From positions 1 to 64,000 of the forward strand of contig JAHECZ010000130.1 of the NCBI GenBank assembly GCA_024641475.1: a stretch of DNA of 64,000 nucleotides, written 5' to 3'. The notes below the pieces were generated by a model. It was not told the origin of the DNA. It made no database searches and saw nothing but the letters and a program-made list of their open reading frames with translations. The stretch comes from Gammaproteobacteria bacterium (GTDB lineage Bacteria > Pseudomonadota > Gammaproteobacteria > UBA6429 > Thiohalophilaceae). Positions 53,132-60,477 of the stretch are shown piece after piece. The first letter of the stretch is position 1. Every line of letters begins with the position of its first letter. The translations under genes and the position numbers were made by a program.

Positions 53132-54297
53132 TGGTCACTAATGTGAATTCGTTAAGATTGGGTATTGGTGTATCGCTACTGCTTGGCATGCTCGGGCATG
53201 TATTGGCGACCGTGTTGCCCGAAGATCGGGCGGACATGATGTATCATTCCTACTCTGGCGATAAGCTTACCGTTACCGGGCCATCTTTACTGGTACGCAA
53301 GCAATCTTCTACCAATACTTCTGTTTATTACAATCACTATGTCGATCATGTGAGTAGCGCTTCAATTGATGTGCGCTATCGTTTAGGTGCCAGTCGTTAT
53401 GTTGAACAACGTACCGAGCAGTCATATGGCGTGGATTATTTGCACGGCAAAACCCTGATGGGTGCGGGCGTTACCACCAGTAAAGAAAATGACTACAAGG
53501 GTAAAACCTATCAATTCAGTCTTAGTCAGGATTTCTTTGGCGACCTGAGTAATTTCAGCATGGGTTATTCCAAAGGCGCCGATGATGTGTCTTCGAGTGA
53601 GGATAAAACCTACCGCGGGTCAATTCATCGCCAAAATTATCGCCTGGGTCTGTCACAAATTGTATCCAAGCGAGCGACGGTCGGCATTAACTGGGAAACC
53701 ATTACTGATGAAGGTTATTTGCAAAGTCCGTATCGTGTCTATAGCTATTGTATTCCGAGCGGTGATCTTTCTAATCCATGTGAAACTCGCGGCAAAGCAT
53801 TTGAGATATTTCCATCAACACGAACGAGTAATGCCATTGCTATAAGTGGCAACTATTATTTACTGTATCGCGCCGCGTTACATGCGAACTTCAAATTATT
53901 CCAGGATTCCTGGGGTGTGAATGCCCAAACGGCTGAGCTGGGATACACTCACACCGCGAAAGATTTCATTATTGACGTGCGCTATCGGATGTATCATCAA
54001 ACCAAAGCGGATTTTTACAGTGATCTTTTTCAATACCAGGATCAATTTAATTTCATGACCCGCCACAAAGAACTGAGTAGCTTCAGCAGCAATTCCGGCG
54101 GGATCACACTTACCTATAATTTTGCCAAAAATGGCTGGTGGGTATTCGAGAAAGGCAGCGCCAATATTTCCTATGATCACACCAATTTTAATTACAAGGA
54201 TTTCCGAGATGCTACCGTGGGTGGTACGCCGGGCTCCGAACCCTTATTCCGTTTTGCCGCAGATGTCGTCCAGCTGTACGTTTCCCTCTGGTTTTAA
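53131..54297 (+). CDS. DUF3570 outer-membrane barrel protein
   Basis: A 388-residue exported protein of the DUF3570 family. The signal covers about residues 8-26 (LGIGVSLLLGMLGHVLATV); the family start is PEDRADMMYHSYSGDKLTV. The barrel shows many amphipathic strands (VRYRLGASRYVEQ, FSMGYSKGADDVSS, KRATVGINWETITDEG) and ends VSLWF. It follows the DUF4266 lipoprotein with 1-bp overlap. DUF3570 proteins are thought to sit in the outer membrane; the cargo is unknown. Confidence 0.88.
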   Translation: MVTNVNSLRLGIGVSLLLGMLGHVLATVLPEDRADMMYHSYSGDKLTVTGPSLLVRKQSSTNTSVYYNHYVDHVSSASIDVRYRLGASRYVEQRTEQSYGVDYLHGKTLMGAGVTTSKENDYKGKTYQFSLSQDFFGDLSNFSMGYSKGADDVSSSEDKTYRGSIHRQNYRLGLSQIVSKRATVGINWETITDEGYLQSPYRVYSYCIPSGDLSNPCETRGKAFEIFPSTRTSNAIAISGNYYLLYRAALHANFKLFQDSWGVNAQTAELGYTHTAKDFIIDVRYRMYHQTKADFYSDLFQYQDQFNFMTRHKELSSFSSNSGGITLTYNFAKNGWWVFEKGSANISYDHTNFNYKDFRDATVGGTPGSEPLFRFAADVVQLYVSLWF

Positions 54298-54341
54298 TTC
54301 GATCATCTATTTCACAATGGTGGGTAGGTAATTCGACAGGC

Positions 54342-55913
54342 TTATGCGGCGTTTGACGCTTCAGCCTGGCCGGCTTTGGCAACATAGCGTCTGGCTAATT
54401 CTTCATTACCTTGTGACTTGAAATACTTGGCTAATATCCAGCAAGTTTGCGCGGTGCAGGCGGTATCCAATTCCATGGCACGCTCGAGTGCTTTAACGCC
54501 GGAAGTATCCTGTTGTGATAATAAAATGCGGCCAATCGACTGCCAGGTTTTGGCATGTGCCGAGTTGCGTTTGAGGATTTTTTGAAAAATGCCAACCGCC
54601 GCCGCCTTGCCTTTGAATTTTTCTGTCAGCGTGCCTAGGCGCCACATTTCCTCGTCAGAGAGTTGTTGCTGCCCGGCTTTTTGTAGCAGTGATTCGAATA
54701 GCTGTTGTTCATTTACGCTGGATTCATTGGCTTGCTGTGGCTCCGGAGCGTTTTTTTTTGGCTTGATGCCCTGTTTTACCAGCCAATTTTGATCCAGGAG
54801 TTTGGCAATGACACCGAATGAAGCGCCAAGTAAGCGTTGTGCCGCTGATTCCAAAACCGGAGGTGGCAGACTCAGGGTGCGATGGCCCATGTGTTCCAGG
54901 CGGGTGGGCAACGTTGGCAGCGCATTATCCCAGGATGAATCCTTCTTCATGAGTTTTTCCAGCAAGGTAGCAAATTCAGTATCCGTCAAACCACTGCGTA
55001 ATGCCTTGCTCATACTGCCATGTGGCTGTATTGCAGTAGCAGCTGCTGCTTGCCTGGAAATCAACTCCTGAATTTTTGGCCAGAATTTTTCCTGCAGAAA
55101 CGCATCAACCACGCTATAACGGATCAGATCATCAGCAAATTCATCCGTATTCATGACCTGCAGTGCGTAGGCGTCAGCTTCAAGCTCATCTTTGCGAGCC
55201 GCATGTACCGTGATGGCGTTTAACCAGGGAACATACAATTGGAAGAACCACTTGAAAGGCAGATAAAACCACTGTTCGCGACATTGTTTGGTGTAGGCGA
55301 TTTGGTATAGCTCGGCGTACTGACGAAAGCGATAAATCATATGCGTCAGTCGATTGTGTTGCATGGAATACTGCCCCAGTTTACGCGCCAACATGCCTTT
55401 AAAATGGCTGGCAGAGAGCGCCTGCATGACCGGTAAACCGATATACAGAACATTTACTGTCACCAGAGGCAGGCCAAATCGCGGTACCGGGATGAATTCC
55501 AGACTGAAGTTATCGTGTAATACCACCCGATGAATGGTCGGATGTTTAAATGTATGTTGCAGCTCGTCTAGTAATTCGTACAGTTTTGGGGCTTTGTCGG
55601 GCTTGATACCTAAACCGCTGGGACTGCTGACATGTAATCGCAGCATGAGAAAAGTCAGGAATCCACTGACAGCGGTTACGCTGAGCCAGGTGAGCAGGGA
55701 GAGCCAGTCGTTCCAGGTTTTCGCGTCGGTAATGCCGCTGATCAGTGTAATGGTTGCGATCAGGAGCACCAACGGCAGCATGGCGATAAGCAGATACCCC
55801 AGCACCGTGAAGGCAAAGGCAATGCGCAGATAGACTTCAGGCCGGGTCTCATACAGTTCCTTGAGCTTCTGACTCTGACCTTCTGCGGTAAATAAGGCAA
55901 AAAAATTGTTCAC
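54342..55913 (-). CDS. Membrane M48-like pseudopeptidase with TPR C-terminus
   Basis: A roughly 520-residue membrane protein with two helix pairs at residues 30-65 and 75-100 and an M48-like metalloprotease region. The zinc motif HExxH is degenerate: the equivalent stretch reads RKLGQ (residues 177-181 from the 55913 start), while the downstream Glu motif ELEADAYA is kept. Peptidase activity is therefore doubtful. The C-terminal third has TPRs (GVKALERAMELDTACTAQTC, AEEWILAKYFKSQGNEEL-like). Start is taken at GTG 55913 with AGGT upstream; GTG 55922 is also possible. It converges with the DUF3570 gene. Confidence 0.72.
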   Translation of the reverse strand: MNNFFALFTAEGQSQKLKELYETRPEVYLRIAFAFTVLGYLLIAMLPLVLLIATITLISGITDAKTWNDWLSLLTWLSVTAVSGFLTFLMLRLHVSSPSGLGIKPDKAPKLYELLDELQHTFKHPTIHRVVLHDNFSLEFIPVPRFGLPLVTVNVLYIGLPVMQALSASHFKGMLARKLGQYSMQHNRLTHMIYRFRQYAELYQIAYTKQCREQWFYLPFKWFFQLYVPWLNAITVHAARKDELEADAYALQVMNTDEFADDLIRYSVVDAFLQEKFWPKIQELISRQAAAATAIQPHGSMSKALRSGLTDTEFATLLEKLMKKDSSWDNALPTLPTRLEHMGHRTLSLPPPVLESAAQRLLGASFGVIAKLLDQNWLVKQGIKPKKNAPEPQQANESSVNEQQLFESLLQKAGQQQLSDEEMWRLGTLTEKFKGKAAAVGIFQKILKRNSAHAKTWQSIGRILLSQQDTSGVKALERAMELDTACTAQTCWILAKYFKSQGNEELARRYVAKAGQAEASNAA

Positions 55914-56018
55914 GCGTGGCACCTGCTGGTTTATGTCATTATTATTATCTGACTTAACAGGACTTTATATGAGAATAAGGGCCTAAATGGGCGATACAGG
56001 TCACAAATTGCCGTGCTG

Positions 56019-56033
56019 TGACAAAATTTGTCA
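56019..56033. promoter_or_regulatory. Palindrome TGACAAA-A-TTTGTCA
   Basis: A perfect 7-1-7 inverted repeat 26 bp upstream of the lipoprotein start at 56060 and about 105 bp from the divergent pseudopeptidase start. Position and symmetry suggest a repressor operator for one or both genes. Confidence 0.4.
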
Positions 56034-56059
56034 TCGCCATAACGATTAAGGAAGCAGTC

Positions 56060-56533
56060 ATGGTGTATCTCCATTCATTGATAGATCGGCAAATTGTGTT
56101 GCCGATCACAATTTGCATGACGCTCAGCGGCTGTTTTGCTCCATCAGATGAGGCCAGCCGAGTCCGTGCTGCCATGAGCGCGATGAGCAAGGCTGCCGAG
56201 CACAAAGACAGCCGCGTTCTCATGGCCTATCTGAGCGCTGATTTTGTTGCCCAGCAGGCTTGGCGCAAACCGCAGATGTTGGGGCTGGTTTATGGTTATT
56301 TTCAGCAGTATCCGGTTATTACTGTCACGTTAATGGATATGACGGTGAGTGTGCAGGGCGATACCGCCGAGAGTCACTGCAAATTACTGTTAACGGGAAG
56401 CGAACAGGTGTTGCCAGAGCGGCTGCGCTGGCTGGAACTGGAATTACATTGGGTAAAAGTAGCGTCGGAATGGAAAATTCGGACAGCCCAGTGGCGCGAT
56501 GTGGGCAGTGATCTGCCTGTATCCGGTACCTGA
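56060..56533 (+). CDS. Small lipoprotein with NTF2-like domain
   Basis: A 157-residue lipoprotein; signal MVYLHSLIDRQIVLPITI ends in lipobox LSGC. The mature part alternates alpha and beta as in NTF2-like folds (MSAMSKAAEHKDSRVLMAYL, VTLMDMTVSVQGDTAESH, LELELHWVKVASEWKIRTAQW). GGAAG precedes ATG 56060; the frame is open to 56018. Such proteins bind small ligands or assist envelope complexes, but no partner is clear. It is divergent from the M48-like gene. Confidence 0.68.
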   Translation: MVYLHSLIDRQIVLPITICMTLSGCFAPSDEASRVRAAMSAMSKAAEHKDSRVLMAYLSADFVAQQAWRKPQMLGLVYGYFQQYPVITVTLMDMTVSVQGDTAESHCKLLLTGSEQVLPERLRWLELELHWVKVASEWKIRTAQWRDVGSDLPVSGT

Positions 56534-56543
56534 ATTAATTGGG

Positions 56544-57098
56544 TTATTCGGACGGTGAGGCGGGTGTGGGACGATCCAATGCAAGGGTATGCAACGCAAA
56601 ATGGCCCTGGCGCCTGTCCTCAAAAAAATGCTGCAAGGTGGTATGGATTGTCCGAAAGGCGAGGTTATCCCAAGGGATGTCCACCTCGTTAAAGAATTTC
56701 ACTTCCAGACTTTCGGTGCCTGCACCGACGTTGGGATCCAGCAGGGTTGCCCGGTACATTACGTAGACCTGATTCACATGCGGCAGGCTAATCACAGTGT
56801 ATAGGCCATCAATGCGGACATTGGCTTGTGCTTCTTCATACGCCTCACGGCTGGCCGCCTGTTCCAGTGTTTCGGCATTTTCCATAAATCCGGCGGGCAG
56901 GGTCCACAGGCCATGGCGGGGTTGAATGGCGCGGCGGCACAGCAGGATTTGTTCGCCATAAACCGGGATGCAGCCAGCGACAATTTTGGGGTTTTGATAA
57001 TGAATCGTCTGGCATTGTGCGCAGACATAGCGGGGCAGGTTATCTCCTTCCGGTATCCGAAGTACCACCGGTTGGCCACATTCACTGCAAAATTTCAT
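56544..57098 (-). CDS. Nudix hydrolase with zinc ribbon
   Basis: A 184-residue hydrolase. The N-terminal zinc ribbon (CSECGQ and CAQCQT, Cys pairs near residues 4-7 and 26-29) is followed by a Nudix domain whose box reads GFMENAETLEQAASREAYEE; the usual Gly after the EE pair is Gln here. NUDIX enzymes of this arrangement hydrolyse NADH or related dinucleotides (NudC type) but the exact substrate is not decided. Cytoplasmic. It converges with the lipoprotein gene and follows yggX by 17 bp on the minus strand. Confidence 0.88.
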   Translation of the reverse strand: MKFCSECGQPVVLRIPEGDNLPRYVCAQCQTIHYQNPKIVAGCIPVYGEQILLCRRAIQPRHGLWTLPAGFMENAETLEQAASREAYEEAQANVRIDGLYTVISLPHVNQVYVMYRATLLDPNVGAGTESLEVKFFNEVDIPWDNLAFRTIHTTLQHFFEDRRQGHFALHTLALDRPTPASPSE

Positions 57099-57115
57099 TG
57101 CCTGGGCCAGGACAG

Positions 57116-57400
57116 TTATTTTTTACTGCCGGCAGCCTTGAAGCCAGGGGGAAGTTGGCCGAGATTTCCTTCGCCAAAGATAAAACCCAATAAATGCTGC
57201 TCGATTACCTGCAGGTTGGCTGGGTCGGCAGTATTCAGCTGGTTTTCATTGATGATGGTCGTCAGGCGTTTGAGCCATTCCTGCCAGCCTTCGAGTGAGA
57301 CATTTTCATAGATACGGATGCCCAGGTCGCCCGGGTAGGGTGGGTTTTCCAAGCCTTCGGCTTCGCGTTTTAACACCTTGCAATAAACCATGCGAGTCAT
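57116..57400 (-). CDS. yggX: Iron-trafficking/oxidative-damage protection protein
   Basis: A 94-residue YggX, which protects iron-sulfur clusters and limits labile iron. The family start MVYCKVLKREAEGLENPPYP, then GDLGIRIYENVS and LKRLTTIINENQL are conserved, including the single essential Cys near residue 7. AAAGG precedes ATG 57400. It is divergent from the ErpA-like gene at 57538, so the shared 137 bp may link iron-sulfur functions. The Nudix gene follows on the same strand. Confidence 0.95.
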   Translation of the reverse strand: MTRMVYCKVLKREAEGLENPPYPGDLGIRIYENVSLEGWQEWLKRLTTIINENQLNTADPANLQVIEQHLLGFIFGEGNLGQLPPGFKAAGSKK

Positions 57401-57537
57401 GAGTGAACCTTTATACTATTCCTAATGGATGCTGTGCGTTCGGGACCGGTTTGCTAAGATACCAATCATCTTACTTGGGTATTATCGTTACCCGACCCTA
57501 TCATTGTAAAGTATGACCAAAGAGAGAGGTAGTTATC

Positions 57538-57918
57538 ATGAGTCAGCCAAGCTATTCAACCCAAATTGCCAATCATGAAATGAGTGTCAGTCCGGCAGCG
57601 GCAGAGCAAATCAAGACCCTGCTGAATAGTATCGAAGATAATGTGGCGGGTATTCGGATTTATGTCACCGGCGGTGGCTGCGGCGGGATGACCTACGGTA
57701 TGACTTATGCCGAAGGTGTCGGTCCTTTTGACAAAGTGCTGGAAGGCGATGGCTTCAAATTAATGGTGGATGCCGTGGCACTGAATTTTCTGCAAGGCTG
57801 CGATATCGATTTTGTTGAACAGGGCTGGAACAAGAGCTTTGTGTTTAATAACGTCTTTAAAAGCGTGGGCGGTACAGGTGCCTGCGGTGGCTGCGGTGGT
57901 GGCGGCGGCTGCGCCTGA
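57538..57918 (+). CDS. HesB/IscA/ErpA-family protein with long Cys-Gly tail
   Basis: A 126-residue A-type iron-sulfur carrier. The first ligand Cys lies in GGGCGGMTYGM and the C-terminal pair in a Gly-rich tail CGGCGGGGGC (residues about 116-125), longer than the canonical CGCGxSF end of IscA/ErpA. The core (VSPAAAEQIKTLL, FKLMVDAVALNFLQGC) fits the HesB fold. Precise role not certain: ErpA or a specialised carrier. GAGAGAGG lies before ATG 57538. The ATP-grasp gene starts 33 bp downstream. Confidence 0.85.
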   Translation: MSQPSYSTQIANHEMSVSPAAAEQIKTLLNSIEDNVAGIRIYVTGGGCGGMTYGMTYAEGVGPFDKVLEGDGFKLMVDAVALNFLQGCDIDFVEQGWNKSFVFNNVFKSVGGTGACGGCGGGGGCA

Positions 57919-57951
57919 TTACTGTAGTTCCGGACCATGGCCAGGGTAGCG

Positions 57952-59229
57952 ATGAACGAGGCGCGATCGGCAATAGCGCCGCGAGTGCTGATCATCGCCC
58001 CGCATGGCAGTTACCGGACCTTCGCCTATATCGCCGCGGCTGAACGACTGGGCATGCAGGCGTTAATCGCTTCCGAAGGGAAGCACTCCATTATTTCGGC
58101 GTATGCGCAGGGCCTGCATGTGGACTTTGCCGATATCTCCACTGCGATACAACGCATCATGGCGGCGGCGCAGCAAGCGCCAATCGTTGGTGTCATCGGG
58201 ACTGATGATGGCGCAACTGAACTGGCTTCACATATCGCGCAACAATTAGGTTTACCCCATAATCATCCAAGTGCGGTACAAATCGCCCGCCGTAAAGATC
58301 TGGCAAGAGCAGCGCTGGATTTATATCAAGTATCCAAACCAACGCATCGCGTTATTGAATTAACGCAGCCGCTAGATGTGCAGATAAAAGGCTTGCAGTA
58401 TCCTGTCGTGGTGAAACCCATTGCGTTATCAGCCAGTCGCGGGGTTATCCGTGCCGATAATCCTCCACAACTTGTTATCGCAATTGATCGAATCGCCCAA
58501 ATGCTCAATCGCATGTCAGATCTGGAACCGCTGACTCAGCAACGCTTATTGATCGAAGAATTTATCGATGGCCAGGAAGTGGCTATTGAAGGCATGCTCT
58601 CACAGGGAAGGTTATCGATTCTGGCAATCTTTGATAAACCCGAGCCATTGAACGGGCCGTATTTTGAAGAGAGCTATTACATAACGCCCAGTCGTTGGCC
58701 AGACTCAGTTCAACAAAATATATTCGATGTAGTGGCGCAAGCCTGTGCGGCATATGGTTTGAGCGAGGGCCCGATACATGCGGAATGTCGCGTGAATGAT
58801 CGTGGGGTGTTTATTCTGGAAGTGGCGGCGCGCACGATTGGCGGCATGTGTGCCAAGCTATTACGGTTTAGTACAGGCTATTCACTGGAAGAATTAGTGC
58901 TATCGCATGCCATGGGGAAATCTTTACCGCAGCAGACTATGGATGATGCGGCCGGTGTGTTAATGATCCCGATTCCAAAAGCAGGCATGTTGAAACGTGT
59001 GGAAGGCTTATTGGCCGCTCAGCGCGTGCCATTTATAGAAGAAATCGATATCCAGGTACGCGAAGGTCATGAGCTTGTGCCATTACCCGAAGGGGCAAGC
59101 TATTTGGGATTTATCTTTGCACGGGCACCTACTCCTGAACAGGCCGAGCAAGCCTTACGTGAGGCGCATGGCTTATTGCACTTTGTGGTGGATCCGATCT
59201 GGAAATTAGTCAAGGCGGTGAATGCATGA
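57952..59229 (+). CDS. ATP-grasp ligase-like protein
   Basis: A 425-residue cytoplasmic enzyme. The N-terminal Rossmann-like part has RVLIIAPHGSYRTFAYIAAA; the ATP-grasp core has VVVKPIALSASRGVIR for nucleotide binding, LLIEEFIDGQEVAIEGML, and metal-binding EVAARTIGGMCAKLL. Related ATP-grasp enzymes form peptide or amide bonds through acyl phosphates, with a carboxylate acceptor. AGGG lies 5 bp before ATG 57952; ATG 57937 is an alternative. It ends in an ATGA overlap with the AmrS-like gene, so the two are coupled. Confidence 0.85.
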   Translation: MNEARSAIAPRVLIIAPHGSYRTFAYIAAAERLGMQALIASEGKHSIISAYAQGLHVDFADISTAIQRIMAAAQQAPIVGVIGTDDGATELASHIAQQLGLPHNHPSAVQIARRKDLARAALDLYQVSKPTHRVIELTQPLDVQIKGLQYPVVVKPIALSASRGVIRADNPPQLVIAIDRIAQMLNRMSDLEPLTQQRLLIEEFIDGQEVAIEGMLSQGRLSILAIFDKPEPLNGPYFEESYYITPSRWPDSVQQNIFDVVAQACAAYGLSEGPIHAECRVNDRGVFILEVAARTIGGMCAKLLRFSTGYSLEELVLSHAMGKSLPQQTMDDAAGVLMIPIPKAGMLKRVEGLLAAQRVPFIEEIDIQVREGHELVPLPEGASYLGFIFARAPTPEQAEQALREAHGLLHFVVDPIWKLVKAVNA

Positions 59230-60296
59230 GCGAATCGGCAAAACAAACTGCGCGCTATCAGTTACAGGAAACGCGCTTGCAGGAAAAAATGGATGATGGC
59301 ACGACACGCTGCAATTTGTGTTTGTGGCGTTGCAAGCTCAAACACGGTCAACGCGGTTTTTGTCAGGCGCACGTGAATCGTTTCGGCACATTGTATAATT
59401 TGTCGTACGGAATAATCTCCGCCATTGATATCAATCCCATCGAAGAAAAACCGGTGAAGCATTTTCGTCCCGGTAGCAAGGTTATGTCGATCGGCAGTTT
59501 CGGTTGCAACTTCCGTTGCCAGGGTTGCCACAATCTGGACATTTCCTGGGGTGTCACCGCACTGGATTCGTTGGCGCGTGGTGAATCGACGGAAGCCTAT
59601 ATATCTCCAACCGAACTGGTTGCTGCTGCCAAACGCCATGGTGTGGATGGGATTGCGTTTACTTATTCTGAACCGGCGGTATGGCTGGAGTATGTCATCG
59701 ATGTGGCACAGGAAGCCAAACGTGCCGGGTTATATACAGTGTATGTCTCTAACAGTTTTGTCACTACCGAAGCCTTGCGCGAAATTCAGGGGGTGATCGA
59801 TGTGGTGTGTTCCGATATAAAAAGTCTGAGTGACGATTTCTATCTGGATATTTGCCGACCTGCCAAGGTGCAAATGGTGCTCGATTCCATCGAAGCCGCG
59901 CAGCAGCTCGGTATTCATGTCGAGACCCGTACCAATGTCATTCCATCCAAAAATGACGATATCGCCATGTTACGTAAAACCGCACAGTGGATTTATGATC
60001 ATCTCGGTGCCGATAGCCCCTGGCATATCACCAAATTTTTTCCAGCTTATCAACTCAGCCATTTGCCGAAGACCCCCAGTGAAATCATGTGGCAGGCGCA
60101 CGATGCGGCACGCCAGATCGGCTTGCGCAATGTGTACGTCTATGACGACAAAGGCTGCGATTGTGCTCAAACCAATTTACCAGTGAGCACGTATCTCAAC
60201 AGTGATCCAGCTGAATTGCACCAAATCAAGAAATGTGCGGCGGCGTGTTGCGGGGATGATGGGGTTGTGCTGAAAAAATACGAGAAGAGTGTGTAA
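59226..60296 (+). CDS. AmrS-like radical SAM enzyme
   Basis: A 356-residue radical SAM protein resembling the AmmeMemoRadiSam system enzyme. The N-terminal cysteine region (CNLCLWRCKL then GFCQAHVN), the YGIISAIDINPIEEKPVKHF segment and the [4Fe-4S] motif CNFRCQGC (after GSFGCNFRC) match that family. Later cysteines near the C-terminus (GCDCAQTN, KCAAACCGDD) are unusual. The usual partners AMMECR1 and Memo are absent, and an ATP-grasp protein precedes it with a 4-bp overlap. Its reaction is unknown. Confidence 0.88.
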   Translation: MSESAKQTARYQLQETRLQEKMDDGTTRCNLCLWRCKLKHGQRGFCQAHVNRFGTLYNLSYGIISAIDINPIEEKPVKHFRPGSKVMSIGSFGCNFRCQGCHNLDISWGVTALDSLARGESTEAYISPTELVAAAKRHGVDGIAFTYSEPAVWLEYVIDVAQEAKRAGLYTVYVSNSFVTTEALREIQGVIDVVCSDIKSLSDDFYLDICRPAKVQMVLDSIEAAQQLGIHVETRTNVIPSKNDDIAMLRKTAQWIYDHLGADSPWHITKFFPAYQLSHLPKTPSEIMWQAHDAARQIGLRNVYVYDDKGCDCAQTNLPVSTYLNSDPAELHQIKKCAAACCGDDGVVLKKYEKSV

Positions 60297-60315
60297 ATGT
60301 AGATATTCTCTGGAA

Positions 60316-60430
60316 CAGGGTGCATGCCGGGAATTATCAAGCGACAGCGCGACAGGGATGTCGCGCGCGTATCGTCGAGACAGGATGTCGAGTCGATACG
60401 GAAAGTGGATAATTCCCGGCATACACCCTG
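60316..60430. repeat. Clover-leaf inverted repeat (REP/MITE-like)
   Basis: A 115-bp element between convergent genes. Its ends, CAGGGTGCATGCCGG... at 60316-60338 and ...ATACACCCTG at 60408-60430, are 23-bp arms matching at 22 positions. Inside, GCGCGACA...TGTCGCGC and CGTATCG...CGATACG form two further hairpins around the short loops GGGA and GGA, predicting a three-way structure. The GACAGG-type loop is common in gammaproteobacterial REP-like repeats. It could be a transposable-element remnant or terminator; no second copy is in the window. Confidence 0.78.
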
Positions 60431-60477
60431 AACAGGTGTTGGTGATTGAGAGTTCTTTCAATCTAATTATTCAACAA

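Noticed and set aside
55999-56024. CRP-like half sites (GTCACA and TGTGA) upstream of 56060
   Set aside because: The halves are in the wrong relative order and spacing for a CRP site; the perfect 7-1-7 palindrome nearby explains the symmetry better.
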